Assembly: GCA_021014945.1 (NCBI GenBank)
Contig: MU266381.1
Span: forward strand, 62,001-126,000
Source of the DNA: Leucogyrophana mollusca
Taxonomy: Eukaryota; Basidiomycota; Agaricomycetes; Boletales
Direction of reading: 5' to 3'
Length of the DNA: 64,000 nucleotides
Every line of letters starts with the position of its first letter. Within the stretch, counting starts at the first letter, position 1. A program made the translations under genes and the position numbers. Of this stretch, positions 1 through 12,771 are shown piece by piece. The notes beneath the pieces were generated by a model. The model was not told where the DNA came from, did no database searches, and worked only from the letters and a program-made list of their open reading frames with translations.

Positions 1-1915
1 ACATCTAGAATAGGTCGCAACAATCGATATGTACGGCCTTGTATCGAGACGCAGCAGTGCACTCAGTTCCCAATATTGTCGGGCGTGGATGACAGGCCCC
101 ATGCCAAGTGAGATAGCGTCGTGCGATTAAAGCCGGCGTGACTTTGGCAGACCCTCCTCCCAGAGCGTCTCGGGAATCGTGTGGAAGCAAAGGGCAGAGA
201 CACAATTTGGACGTTGGTGTCGAAACAGAAGAGCCTGAGTGTCCGAGCACCCAACCTCCCTCTTTGGGATTTTCACCGCAGCATGACCGCTAGATACTGG
301 CGGCGAGAATCGACAGGTACACAGCGAAGAAGCAAACCGCCCGCCTCCCCAACCAAATATCCTCTTTCGCTCTTTCACCGCTGGGTTTCGGGGGCAAAAT
401 CTCATTTGCTCCCTATTTCACCGCTGCAATGAATGCGCGCAGCACGACAAGGACCGCCTTGAGACAAGGGCCTTTTGGGGGTCGACGACCTGCCAAGAAT
501 TTTCAGTGTCGTCCCATACACGCCAGTGTCAGAGCAACGCGCGGCGGTCGAGTTTCACTGCAAAATCATCCGCCACATGCGGAGCCGAACCTCACCAGCA
601 CCATGATATCGCGTGGTACTTGGTGAGGGGCCCAGTTACGATCGACCTTTGCGCCGGCAGCATTGTTAGAACGGAGGCAAAGGCGATAAGTATATGTCTG
701 TAAGGCGATCGGGCTTGGTGCGAAGTCTCGTACCGTCCAGACTAGATGGAATATATCGTTCCCGAAGTTACAGGGCACGCCCCTGCAGATCGCCCGGCAT
801 CTGCCAGTAGAGAACAAGATGCTGTGTTATGTTGTTTGGCTGCCTCACCCAAGTCGAACTTGTGCCATGTAGGGTAGGGGAGTCTCCGTACCCACTATAT
901 GATCTGGCCGCGACAATCGAGTGACCAGAACATCCCGCCCTATGTAACTATAGGGGCCAAACTTTCAACCAGCGGGATTTTCCGCTACCGCTACTGCATC
1001 ATAGCCAGCACAAAAGTCATTGTTGTCAGGGGGGGATCACTGGCCCTGTGCTTTCGCTCCTCAAGATGATTGGTTTCACAGAAGGAAATCCGAAAGGGGT
1101 CAATGGAGCGGGGGTTCCGGTGAGCTTGTGCAACAGGGGGAAATCTCATCAAGGTATGATATGCGCTATCAGGTCAAGTCGGATTCTGACGAGATCTCTA
1201 CGACCGTTCCGAGCTGAAGACGTGGTAAGGAGAGGATTGTACTGTCGGGGGATGCCGCCCACCCCACAAGTACTGTAAGCACTCACTGCCTATTCAGAAG
1301 AGTGGTAACTCACTTTTCGTGAATCAGCATTTGGGACAAGGAGCAAATCAAGGTACGGGTCAGGTCCTTTTCTTTGCTTCCCCGATAGGGCATGTTCTTG
1401 ACAGCTTCGAGGACATATACCATCTTGTTCGTCTTCTTGTGAAGCATAATCTTGACAGCATGGACCCATCGACCGATACCCTCAGCCAAATATTTGCAGA
1501 ATACGAGGGTTTTTGCCTTCTTCGCACTTCGGAGATGGTGAAAGGGCCCGGCTTCAGGGCGAGCACGCGTCGTGCACGGCCTGCAAACCGCAAAGCCCGG
1601 AACGAGCACTCGAGATATGCCTTTAACAGTGACGCCACGAGGAAGGGAAACGTGGATACGTTGAAAGGGCCATTCACGGAAAGCGAGATATAGCTTAATT
1701 TCCCTCGTACAAGCTTTCCTCATCAGCAGGACATGTCGTGGCGGTTCATCGGAATAAACCAATGAGCTTACATGGGTAAAGTTGTAGCTTGGGAGTCAAC
1801 AGTTGCCGTCTCGCTTCCGCGTTCTTCCAGTAATCAATCTTGCGAATAGAGCGACTCGCGGAATGCCAGAGAAATAGATGATAATGTGAGGCAAAATGTG
1901 TACATGATCCATCGT
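1..1915. other. intergenic region, no gene recognised
   Basis: I find no family resemblance or convincing exon chain here. A 150-codon open frame on the minus strand (1310-1762) has no recognisable motif and overlaps another open frame. It is left out as probably spurious. The right end is the 3' flank of RPL12. Confidence 0.4.
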
Positions 1916-2575
1916 CTACTCGTCGGGCACCTCGATCTCCCCCGAGTTGATACCGTCAATGATATCGTGTGCAGGCTGGCCGTCCACTGTGCACCCAATA
2001 CTTTGGGCAGTCCCGAGAATCTCCTTCGCCCCACCAGCCAGATCTTTCGATAGTGACTTGGACTTCATCGTCCGTGCAATATCGAAGATCTCGTCCAGTG
2101 CCACATTGCCTGTGTGCTTGATGTTCTTCTCCTTCTTACGGTCACGGGGAGGCTCTGGGAAGATAAGGATCAGACGCGCCAAGCTACCCCAAGAAGCTTA
2201 GCGCACCCTTGAGAGCCTTGATAACCAGAGAAGAAGCAGAGGGGACAACGGAGACCGCTGCTTGCCGATTTTGGATGGTAAGCTGGACGGTCACTCGTAG
2301 ACCTTTCCATGCGGAAGTAGCTTTGGCGATATCTTCTCCGACCTTCTTTGGTGACTACGGTGGTTTCTCAGCGGCGGATCTTACTCCCGCAGAACTGCAC
2401 CACGTACCAGACCGAGGGGACCGATTTTGGGTGCAAGTGCAGATGAAGCACCGACTTCACCACCTGTTGCCCTCAGGTAGATGATTTTGATTTCATTGGG
2501 ATCCTACAACAGGAGGTCAGGACCTCGGCGTGCCTCCGCCTAAACAGCTGTCCTGCTCACCAATTTGGGGGCCAT
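1916..2575 (-). CDS. RPL12: 60S ribosomal protein L12 (uL11)
   Basis: This encodes the large-subunit ribosomal protein uL11, which binds the GTPase-associated centre of 28S rRNA at the base of the stalk. The model is complement(join(1916..2154,2207..2354,2408..2503,2561..2575)), 165 residues, the usual family length. Directly visible family motifs are DPNEIK near the start, [18 protein letters not shown] across the second intron, then [20 protein letters not shown] and DGQPAHDII near the C-terminus. Exon 1 codes for only five residues (MAPKL); the other three exons splice in phase with GT...AG ends. A short first exon is common in fungal ribosomal protein genes. It is divergent from the PHO80-type cyclin, with 257 bp between the two start codons, so the promoters must be shared or abutting. 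Confidence 0.95.
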
Positions 2576-2832
2576 TGCTACAAAGAAAGGCGGTGAGCGT
2601 GAGGAGGGGAGCGCTTGGGGTTGCCGATATGATTAGGTCCGAGGTGGCTGGAAAATTAGAGTTTAGATCCCGCTGTGGTACTGTACAGAATCTGGTCTCC
2701 AGTACCCAGACTCCCACTGAGAGACTGGGACGTCCTATTTGGTTGTGTGTGGCAACAGCCTCAGAGAGCAGATTATCCTCTTCCCGCTCAATCATTCACC
2801 CAAAATTTTAGGACGGAGAGTGCGATGGGTGG
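2576..2832. promoter_or_regulatory. divergent promoter between RPL12 and the cyclin gene
   Basis: Only 257 bp separate the start codons of RPL12 (minus) and the PHO80-type cyclin (plus), so both 5' untranslated regions and core promoters lie here. I see no clear TATA box. The assignment rests on the gene arrangement alone. Confidence 0.55.
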
Positions 2833-3907
2833 ATGGACTCTTCCGGAAGGGTCGCTTTACCCGCTGCATTCGAGGACGCGGATATAGATAATCTTGCTCT
2901 GCTTATAGGTATCGCCATATCTCGGTCTTCAAAACGGTTGTCTAAATGTTACATCTGAAGCTGATATGCTTGACCGATTGATTGCTCATAATGACCAGAT
3001 ACCCCTGCTTCCGTATGTCTTTTGTGCCTGCATGAAATCGGTATAACTAACGCCGTTTGACTTAGCGAGAGCTTAACGCGGTTCCACTCGAGGACTGCAC
3101 CAGGCATCAGTGTACTCGACTACCTTAGGCGTATAATCAAATTCACCAAAGTGGAGGTAGGTCGGCGCTATATAATCCACGAGTTGTGTTGGCTCAACCA
3201 TGTTGTTATTTCGGGTAGAAAACATGTCTGCTACTGACCTTACACTATGTCGATCAAATGTGCTCGCGAATGCCGCTCTTCACCTTATCGTCCCTCACGT
3301 GTCATCGATTCATCATCGCATCCATCGCGGTCTGCAGCAAGGGTCTTTGCGACACCTTCTGCACCAACAGCCTCTATGCCCGCGTGGGCGGCATCCCCGT
3401 CGCCGAACTCAACGTTCTCGAGCGCGAATTCCTCCATGCTATAGACTGGCGCTTAACGGTTAGCAGCTTTTTTCCGCAAACCACCTCTTACCCGTCCACC
3501 ACCACCGTTTCTCAAGACTAGCACGTCAAACCGGTCTTAACTATTCGTTCTCTTTTGCTTCGTCCTTTTGTTAGTGTACGCGCGAGGTGCTCCAGGAATA
3601 CTACGTCAATCTCGTTAGAACGGACAGCACAGGGACTTTCTACATCGCCGGCTCCGAAAGTATCTCTTCAGATAGCGATATTGAGAGTGCTTCCTCACGC
3701 TCGGCTTCACCAATGGACATACAAGTACGGCATAGACCATCCCTTGGGATCCTTCCGTCCACTCGCGAGGCATCAACTATTCTAATCGATACGGCAACAC
3801 TGGCACCACAAGCACCACAAGGACCTACCATTGAGCAGAATATGGCGTTTGCGGCATTGCAGCACTCGTTAGGGAGGCCGCCAGGAGAAGGGGGGCGGAC
3901 AACTTGA
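2833..3907 (+). CDS. PHO80/PCL-type cyclin
   Basis: This is a cyclin of the Pho80/PCL family, which partners Pho85-type kinases in phosphate, glycogen and cell-cycle control. The model is join(2833..2908,2961..3012,3066..3156,3219..3458,3575..3907), 263 residues, and the phases agree at every junction. The family core reads through the splices: ADMLDRLIAHND, LTRFHSRTAPGISVLDYL, then FTLSSLTCHRFIIAS, ARVGGIPVAELNVLE and REFLHAIDWRL. The N-terminus before the core is short (about 25 residues). The tail after about residue 180 is Ser/Asp/Glu-rich and probably disordered. The start is the first in-frame ATG giving MDSSGRVAL. It shares a divergent promoter with RPL12. I cannot say which PCL subclass it is. 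Confidence 0.9.
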
Positions 3908-4435
3908 TAGAAATTTTTCTTTGGTCTTTGGTAAACTTGGGATTCTCCACTCCATCCAATTTACACTGTAATCATGCGACGTTCTGGTCGGGATGACTGA
4001 ATACATACTGTATCTGTATAGAAAAGAAACACAAATTGACAGACAAACCTCAAGGAATGAACAAGGCGTTGAGTACAGGTAGCTATGGTAAAAGGAGTGG
4101 CTTTCAGACACATCTAATTATTCACTGTAGAAAAAACAGGCCCGCAAGTCCTGAGAGAGTAGCAAAAATCGAGAGCAAGGAGTGTGGGTTTATGCCGGAG
4201 ACTTCTTGCGAGTCGCTGACTCTGCAAGAATTGATTCCTAAGAGAGGGAGCACAGGCAAAGCTAAGCACAATGCCAAGACCGCAGAACAAGTTGACTTCG
4301 TACCGTAAGTAGGTTTACGAGGGCTACCTATTAACAATACATCGAACGCGAGAGCACAACGCCAGACCTGTACCACACCTAGCATAAGCTCCCAAACACG
4401 CACGACCAACACGAGTCTATGACAAACATTACATT
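3908..4435. other. 3' flanks of the cyclin and the kinase gene
   Basis: This is the interval between two convergent genes. No exon or RNA gene was recognised; it probably holds both 3' untranslated regions and polyadenylation signals. Confidence 0.5.
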
Positions 4436-7400
4436 TCACCGCCGCAATGCAGACAACATCTTCGCCAGAGCGTTGATCTGGCCCTTCTGGACTTTCTTCG
4501 GGGCTCCGTCATTATCACCGTCTCCGAAGCCGTCGAGCTCCGTCGTGGAAGTGGCGGCGTCGCGACGTTGATGGACAGGGGGCTTTTGCGGTGCACCTGG
4601 CCGCTCGCTGATCGTGTCGAGCTTGGAGTCCTTCGGTTTGCGCGTACGGGGCTTGCGCACGGGAGGGGCACCAAATATATCGCCGACAGGATTGGGATGT
4701 AGCTGACGTGGGAGCTCGTACAACTCCCAGGGTACACCAGACATGACTGGAGAGAATTATTGTTAGCTATCCAGCGCGTACGGGAAACTAGCTGAACTCA
4801 CTCTTGACGTTCTTGGGGATCTCGCGAATAGGTTCCGAACCTGGCTTGGGCTTCCCTTGCTGAGCAACAGGCTTGCTCTGTGCGCGCCAGCTGCTGCTCG
4901 AAACACTCGTCGCCGTCGTTGACACACTCCGCATACTCGAGTTGCTGTACCGCGTGAACGCACTGGTAGACGTAGACGCGCTCGAAGTCGTCAACATCGA
5001 GCTGCGCCAATTTGAATTGGCAGAAGAAGACATAACGGAGCTCGCGCTTGATGCGAGAGGGGCACGCCCACTGCGTATGCTCGTCGGCGACAATCCACGC
5101 GGGTTGCGCTCCACACTTGCGCGAGGACTCGTCGACAACGTGGAAGGAGCACCTGATGACGGGCCCCACGTCTGGTTGTGGTTGTGAGGCGTCGTCTGCA
5201 GGCGGCGACCACGTGTCCAGGTGGATGCCTCGTCGGCTGGAGAACGTTGTCGAGTGACAGGCGGAAGCGTAACAGGAGGGGCAGCAGGTTGCTGCTGCTG
5301 GGGCATCGGACTCAGACCCATGATAAGGTTCGTCACATTGCTGGCCGTGCCCGGCGCAGGATCGTCGATGGGAGAGGAAGCAGTGTTCTTGCCAAAGCCG
5401 AGCTTCCACTTCGACGCCTTCTTGACCACGACGGCGGGAGGTGCTGGGGCTGGGGCTGGTGTAGGCGCAGCAGCAGGCACCTCAACAGTAGATACCGCGC
5501 GAGCCTCCGTCGCCGGAGCAAGGACCTCCGCAGCAGGCATTCCACGAGCGAGCGACGAGGAACGAGACGCCCCGCGACTGATGTCAACAACAGATACACC
5601 ACGAGCATGGGATGACGAGCGTGACACCATGCTGATCTCCCTGGCAAGACTCTGCGAGGCCACCGCAAGAGTCTCAAGCGTCTCGTCCACCGTGTTTGCG
5701 TGGGCAGCACCTTTACCTTTCCGTGCACCCCGCTTTCCGCGTTTCTTCGTCGAACGACTCCGTCCATCATCCAGGTCGCGTTCCACCTCCTCGATTAATT
5801 CTGGTTCCGGTTCCGGTTCGGGCTCTTCCAATAAGTCAGAGTCGAATACGGTGGACAAATCGGCTGCCTCGAAGGCGGGGCCGAAGGAGGGTGCACGAGA
5901 TAGCGAGCGTGAGTGGATGATAGGTGTCCGGAGTGTAGCTGTGTGGGTCCCTGCAGCCGACGCGGCACGAGAAGATGGGCGGCGCGACGGAGCACATGAG
6001 GAGAGCGGGTGGCCAAGCGTCGAGCTCGTGGACACCACACGCTTGTGGCCAGGACGAGGATGACTTTCCCGGTCGCTGAGGAGCGACGGAAGGTCCTTGA
6101 TCCACATGCCAAACTCGCGGGAGGAGACGTTGTGCCTCTTGGTATTGTCAGGAGAGGGAATGCAAAAAATACGGGTGGCAAGGAAGTCAGCCACAGCGGG
6201 TGTCATGCCGGTGAAACGCTGCATGAAGAAGTTGCTGCCATGTTGCCGGAAGAGGGAGAAGGAAGAGCAAGCTCCCTCTGCGGTGTCGGTCCACGGGTTG
6301 TAGTGATAGAGCCTTGAATGAACGCGATTAGATTACAGAAAATCGTGGAAGCAAAATACGCACATGTTGATGAGCACGATGCCCAATGACCATACATCCG
6401 CAGCGGCGGGACTGTACGTGGGAGCGACGTTGTTACGACATTCGAAGCTCATATATGGTGCACTTCCACAGTCCATATCACTACTCTCGTCCTCCGTCGT
6501 CGAGAGACCAAAGTCCGTAAGCTTGACTACGACCTTGCGTTCTCGGCGGCCGTCCTCGTGGTTGACCCAGGCATCAGTAACGATGAAGTTCTCAGGCTTG
6601 ATGTCGCGGTGGTAGACGTGCTGCTCGTGACACGCAGCAACAGCGTCACACATCTGGCCGAACATGCTCGCGACGAGGCGCAAGCGCGTGGGGCTCAACA
6701 GCTGCGCAGGATGCAGCGAAGCGAGGAGACCGGGAGTAGGCGGCGTTCGGGAAGGCGACCCAATATCCAACTCAGAGGTGATGGGGGACTCATAGTGGTC
6801 ACGTGCTTGTTCAAGGAAATAGAACAGATCTTCGCCTGGCACGAACTCCAGCAGAAGGAGCAGAAAAGACGACGTCTCGAGAGTACGATGGAGCGTCACA
6901 ATGTTGGGGTGTGGTCGCAAGGATTGGTGAATCGTCACCTGCATAGGCTATTAGCACAACGGTCAGCATCATTTGCAATATCTGACCTCGGACATCTGCG
7001 CAGCCAGCGCTTCTTCATCGAGGTTGGCCTTGCTAAGACACTTGAGAGCAAAGTCCCTGCCGTACGTGGTGTAGCTCTTGGCTTTGGAAGGACCATCAAA
7101 GTCAAGTGTTCCCACATGCCCATCTTCAGAGGGAATCGAGCGCGATAAGACCTCGCGGACGAGATAGACAACAGCATAAGAGCCCGTGCCAAGACGGCGA
7201 ACGACCTCGAATTCCTTGGCCAATTCAGGGTCATCTGTGGAGACGGTCAAGGGCGACGTGGCGGAGCGAATAAGCTGGCCCTGGAGAAGAATGTCTTCGC
7301 CTACGAGATCGCCCGGAGCAAGGACGTCCTCGACAAGAGAAGAGGCATACGAAGAACGGCGTGCGGTGCTGGGCCGAGTAGAGGCGGTGGGGGACCTTCT

Positions 7401-7805
7401 TGAAGAACTAGGAAGGGGTAAAGGGCTGATAGAGGGAAGAGGACTAGGTATCGAAAGGGGGCTCGAAGATTGCTTTGTCGAAATGAAGGAAGAACGTGGT
7501 AATGGGGATGGAAGTGGGGAGGGTGAAGGTGAAGGTGAAAGATTAGCGTGTACTGAAAGGGGGCTTGAATGCTGGGAAGGGTGGTTTACATGATTGGGGA
7601 TTGAAGCTTGAGCTAAAACAGGGCCGGATGGGCGAGCTGGACGGATGTCTTTCGTGAAACGGGGGAAGAGACGGGACGAGGAGGTCGGTTGAACTGGGGT
7701 TGGGATGTCATTATGGCGGATGTCGATATCTTTATCTTTACGGGCTGGCTGATTCTTTGAGTACGCGAGGGAGAGCGGGATTGGCTGTGCTGAGTACTGC
7801 AACAT
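4436..7805 (-). CDS. Ser/Thr protein kinase, KSP1/RAN1-like
   Basis: The model is complement(join(4436..4746,4802..6312,6364..6938,6987..7805)), 1071 residues. The first 195 residues are Ser/Pro-rich. The kinase domain spans about 198-520. It has a glycine loop LGTGSYAVVY (about 205), the ATP lysine in FALK (about 255), catalytic HRDIKPEN (383-390) and DFG (415-417). The usual APE is replaced by SAPYMSFE (432-439), a substitution I associate with the Ran1/Ksp1/Sks1 group. It is followed by DVWSLGIVLINM and RFTG. About 550 residues of low-complexity Ser/Thr/Pro-rich sequence follow, ending in a short basic region. In yeast Ksp1 acts with TORC1 in autophagy and filamentous growth; a nutrient-signalling role here is inferred. 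All splice phases agree. Confidence 0.88.
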
Positions 7806-10800
7806 GAGCAGAGTGCAGACGCGATACAGCTAAGATTGAGATAACGCTCGAATCCCTTGGGTGAGAAGAGAGGGCGTGAGTCCGTTCAGACGAGACCGGC
7901 TGAAAGTCTGAGCTGGCAAAGGCCTTGATACATGCAACAAAACGAAAACGCTAGCGACGAATGTTGGGGAGGATAGGACGGTTGGGGATGAACGGTTTGG
8001 ATGAACAACGTTCCCGTCGTCGTCGCTAAGAGAGCGATAGCGGAATCTACAGGGAGAAGATAAGAAAAGTAAGCACGACTTCCTGCACGATCTGGACAGG
8101 TTTATAAGGAGGAAGAAAGCACTGTGACTCACGAAAGTACCTTGACCTTTACTTTCAAACGTGGAGGAAGGAGGAAAGGGAGAAGGAAGGAAAATGACTG
8201 ACGGTGTGGTAATAGACTACAGCCACAGCAAGGGAAGGACGGTGCACCATGTGCTCGATATACTCTATTGGGAATGCCACGCGGGCACACAACCCAGCCC
8301 CAACAGCTCGCCATAACTCAGTGTCCCTCTTTTTTCACAAAAAATATATCGTGTACCTCACCAGAGAGCCCCAGCAACGGCGAGACGCCGCTGTAGACGC
8401 TGCAGAATTGCAGGGGAGACTCTCTGCAATGTACAGTCTCGCCGAGGTAGACGCGGCTACGCTAATTCCTAGTCTAGACTTTTAGTGATATGGCCGCTCA
8501 TGGCCGTGCTCAGATCACCACCTGCAGCACCGGCGTGCCGTCTCCACACCCGACCGGCTCTATCCTCGACTGCCAAAATACGTCCATGGCACAAGTCGTC
8601 AGCCAGTCGCAGTCCTCCTCTAACCGTAGCTCCGCCAACCGTAGCCGTTCATACGTTCGTGGCATACTAGCCCCAGTTCACGGCTATGCTCCATCTGAAT
8701 CTGATCCAAATCCACATCGTGTTCGCAAAGTTCATCCCATGTTGCAGAGATTCTGCACCTACGGTCCGTTTCTCTCACCACCATGTCCGTGGATACACAG
8801 GGACACACCCTCCTTTTTACGTCTGCGCCCATATGGTACAGTCCCATTTATAGACCTTGCATCACCTGCCTTCTAGTCCTCTCATGCCAAGTTGAGCATC
8901 TGTTCGCAGAACTATACAGAACACGTCGGAAATCACCCAACCTTGTTCGTCATTTCTTCCGTTGGAGATCCTGTCAAGGTGGCGTCCCTTGAGATAAGCT
9001 AGCACGACAAATCCCCGGTCACTCATAAATCGGTGTGAAGAGTCGTCTGACATAGTACTAGCTAGTTAAAACAAACCGCTTTGAAACAATAAGAACCCTC
9101 AGATCATCCGACTGCGGAGAGACGTGATATGCCCATCTGTTCAATCCGAGAATAGCGGCGTAGGCATGGCAAGATGCACTCCAACTTCGAAAACTCTCAT
9201 CCACCCATACAGTTCCTCCTCACACCCCTCAAAGTGCACCCAACCCTTGCCGCGAACCTAGACCGACGTCGCTGTCAAATGTCATGCGAAGCGCGGCATG
9301 TTTCGGCGAAAGAAGCATAAGCAGCCAGAATGGAACAAGTAAAAAAAATCACAAAGGGCATCACACATACTCAATCACGACTGTCTCAACGATCGTGGGC
9401 GCCGAAGACAAGCGTGCCTTGTGGTCTCCAAGTCCCCACACTCCACATTCTACTTCATCTCAAGGGCAGCTGGACTCCGTATCGACCGTCTGTTTTCCCT
9501 GACCTGGTGATCAGGAGACCGTTTTTGCAAAGATGATCGTTTTGACCACACGGGCGCAAAGTCTGACAATTCTATGGAACTGCGGAAACTGCCGTATTTT
9601 TAAATCTCGACTAGAACACCGTTGTTATCGTCCACGAGAGAGCATCTGATTCAGGGTACTGCTACTGCCCTCTGTCGCCGCCTTCCTGCTGCCCTATTCG
9701 ATAGGCGAAGTTTTTTTTCGCAACTTCGCGTGCATCACTGACACTTGCCTCCCAACCGTTGACACAAAATGGCATGTAATGCACTTACACGCACCCTAGC
9801 AGTCCTCGATATGAAATAAACACAGGCCATTCCCATCAGTCACGATCCTTGTGAGGTCAAATCATCGTTACTAGCTGCGCAGCACGGTGATTACGCCTCC
9901 CAGTCCGAGATGAATACAAGACGACAAGTGCGTTCCAATTTCCCATTTGTTATTCACCCTCACACCCCTGTTCTTATCGCCACCTCGTCGTCCATGGGGG
10001 TATACGAAATGGATCTACGCTTCACAGAAAAATTCAGACCCAACTCCCTACGAAACCAGGTTGGAGTGCCATCGTGGTCTGGCACGATCACAAAGGATCT
10101 CGTTTTGAGACGAACCGTGTGCATCACTATCTGCTACACGCGTTTAAGGCGACACACCAGCCTTCACCGTGATCCGTATCATGTCGGACGATGAAACCTA
10201 AGTTAAGTTGAAGCTGATGCCTTCTTGGACTCCTGCCCCCGCGTACTTGAGCTTTTGAAGGTCGATCGCAGGCGGTGCTCGCTTCTTCTCTATCTCTCCT
10301 CCCCTACGCCCACTGAAGCCTTTATTCCCGGGTCCGCTGAGGCGTAGTTTCCTCTCTTCTCGAAGCCTTTGGACGTTGCACATTGATAGTTATCGCGATC
10401 ACTTCGCACTGAGGACTACTCCGGTCACTAAATGATCGGTGGTACCTTGTGCTTTCATTCACACGGGACAGATATCCACCCCATTCCGATGTCAGGTACA
10501 TTGCTGCTGGGTTCTGTCAGGGCAGCTAGTGGGTAAGGGTTGCTTTGGTGGCCGAGATAGCCAGTGTTGAGGCCTGAAAGTATGACTTGAACATAGATGG
10601 CTCGGAATTCTCCGCTCTCTCCTCCACTCTCCGTCTGTTTCATCCTCTCCTTCACCCAAATCTCATGTCGTGTAGACTCCACTCAGATCACCACCACTTC
10701 CAACCTTTGGTTCGTCGGCAGCGGACGTGCTGTGGGAGCACTTCAAAGCAGACTAGTGCTTGCACTATACTTGACTTGGAATTAAACGCGTTCAACTTGT

Positions 10801-12771
10801 GTGGAAATGTTTTTTCTGGGCGCCAACGAAGCTACCGACGCACGCGTATAAACCATGGCATCATTGCCTATCATTGCCTCTACTTGGCAATCATAATCGT
10901 CAGCACTGCGAGCCTTGTGTTGCGCCATGGTCGTCTCAGGCTGGCGTGAGGCTAGAGCTGTGTGCCATTAATTATCCATGAGGCCATGAGGCTGCACCAG
11001 TATGCCACAGCTTGGTTTCTCGAGCAATCGACTCTGGCCTTTTAGTCGCGCTGGTTGAAAGGCTTGCCGATCGCCTCTAACTTTCAGGTTCTCATACTTT
11101 TTGTTGCCTAACGGCCCCTCTACGTCTTCCTCGTCGGGACCGTATTTGTCGCGATGCGGCGATTTGAAGCAGATGCGCTCAGTAACCGGATCGGGTTCCA
11201 GTGCACGCCCACATCAGAATAATTCGTGCAGCCTTCTCTGGTCCATTTCCTCTATCCCTTCAGATGGCCGGAGAGATGCAATTCTGTCGAGCTGAAAACA
11301 GGGCTGCACGCTGAACACAGTTCCTTGCTCTCGACGAACTCCGCCTGACCATGTTGAATGTTCTTCGAATTGCATGCGGATTTTGCATTCGGCTCTGGCG
11401 GCGCGTGGAGCTTTGTTGAAAAGGAACGACTATGTTCATTCGAAACTTTGGTCTGCCTGCAGGAGACTAGTGTGGAGCCAGAACAACCGGGAAAGCTCTT
11501 CTGGGGCGGAATCTGCAGCTGCTGCTGTAGTCCACCCATCGGTATGCCTCTCCTATGGATCGATGATTGATCTAAGCGCTAGGTGACGTTGCTTGATGGT
11601 GGTGCTCCGAGTCGAAATGGTGGAAACCTAGCGTGAGCAGGCGCACACCTTTCGGTTTCGACCTGTTTGTGGAATTCAGCTTTTGGCAGCGCCATTCCGT
11701 CTCCGCCCCTCCAGTGGATCGAATGCTTCCTCGGGAACAGCTTACCACTCAGCGCTGTACGGCAGAGACATCTGTGGGTGTCGAGAATGCCTTCCAAATC
11801 GGTTTTCTTCGCCTCACACCTCCCTCGTACGAATCTCGCTGTACTATATGATCGACCAGACCACTTCGCAATTGTCATACCGCCATGCCCGAAATATCTA
11901 TACATCACTACTGCTGACAATTCTGCCGCTTTCATTTCCTACAATAAGGGGGGCCTTCTCCCCCCGTCCGGATGACAACACGATTCTGGCTGGGAGTCAG
12001 GTACTTTGGAGATTGCATGGTGTCAACGCCATCTCTATCACTCCACGCTTCTTGCGACTGCTTTCCCCGAGAGCTCACATTCACCTTCATCAGCGTTTTT
12101 GTGGGCAAACTTCGAGGGATAGTTGAGCTATGTTCATTTGCTTACGCCGCTAGACGTTCACGCGCTCACGGACTGCACATCTACGCGGTCGCCTTCAGAC
12201 GATTTTAGACAGACCAGCAATGGTCACTCCCCTATCACGTTTAGTTCTGCTCCCGGTCATACCCCTCGACCGTGAGCACGACGACGGGGTACCAAACTTG
12301 ACTCGGAGGATCTTTCGAATCTCTGAAAAGCTAGAGCCGAAGCCCGTGTGCCACGTAGACTATCGGGGGTGGGATTGTTTCCTTGTGACCGGCTGTTTAG
12401 TTCGTACAGCCCTGTATAGTCGCTCTACGCGAGAGAGCTGCCGCAAACAGAGTTTATAACGAAGAGACTTTCGAGTTCACGAGCTTTGCCTGGAAAATTT
12501 GGGTGATGATGAGGGTTTGGACACCCCTCAAGGCGATGGTGCCCGGCAACAGCAGTACTGCAATAAATACCAGAGCGATGATACAGGATGGATTTGGTTG
12601 TGTATGTCTGTAGTTAGTGTCGAAGATGTGTTGGGTGTTAAATATTTAATAAGCAAGAAGAAATGGACGGAGAAATGGGGGGTTGACATGGTTGAAAAAA
12701 CAGGAGTTATGGATAGCATCTGAGAGTCAGCGATACCCGGACTAGCTGGATATTGGGGACCGGGGGAGATA
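7806..12771. other. gene-poor stretch, nothing recognised
   Basis: The first few hundred bases are the 5' flank of the kinase gene. The rest contains only short overlapping open frames with no motif, no consistent exon chain and no long terminal repeats that I can see. I could not assign any transposon family. Genes with many tiny exons, or non-coding RNAs, could be missed. Confidence 0.4.

Noticed and set aside
1310..1762. 150-codon minus-strand open frame
   Set aside because: No recognisable domain, and it overlaps other open frames of similar quality on both strands.
5221..6063. 280-codon plus-strand frame opposite the kinase gene
   Set aside because: A shadow of the low-complexity kinase exon; the minus strand has the kinase motifs and correct splice phases.
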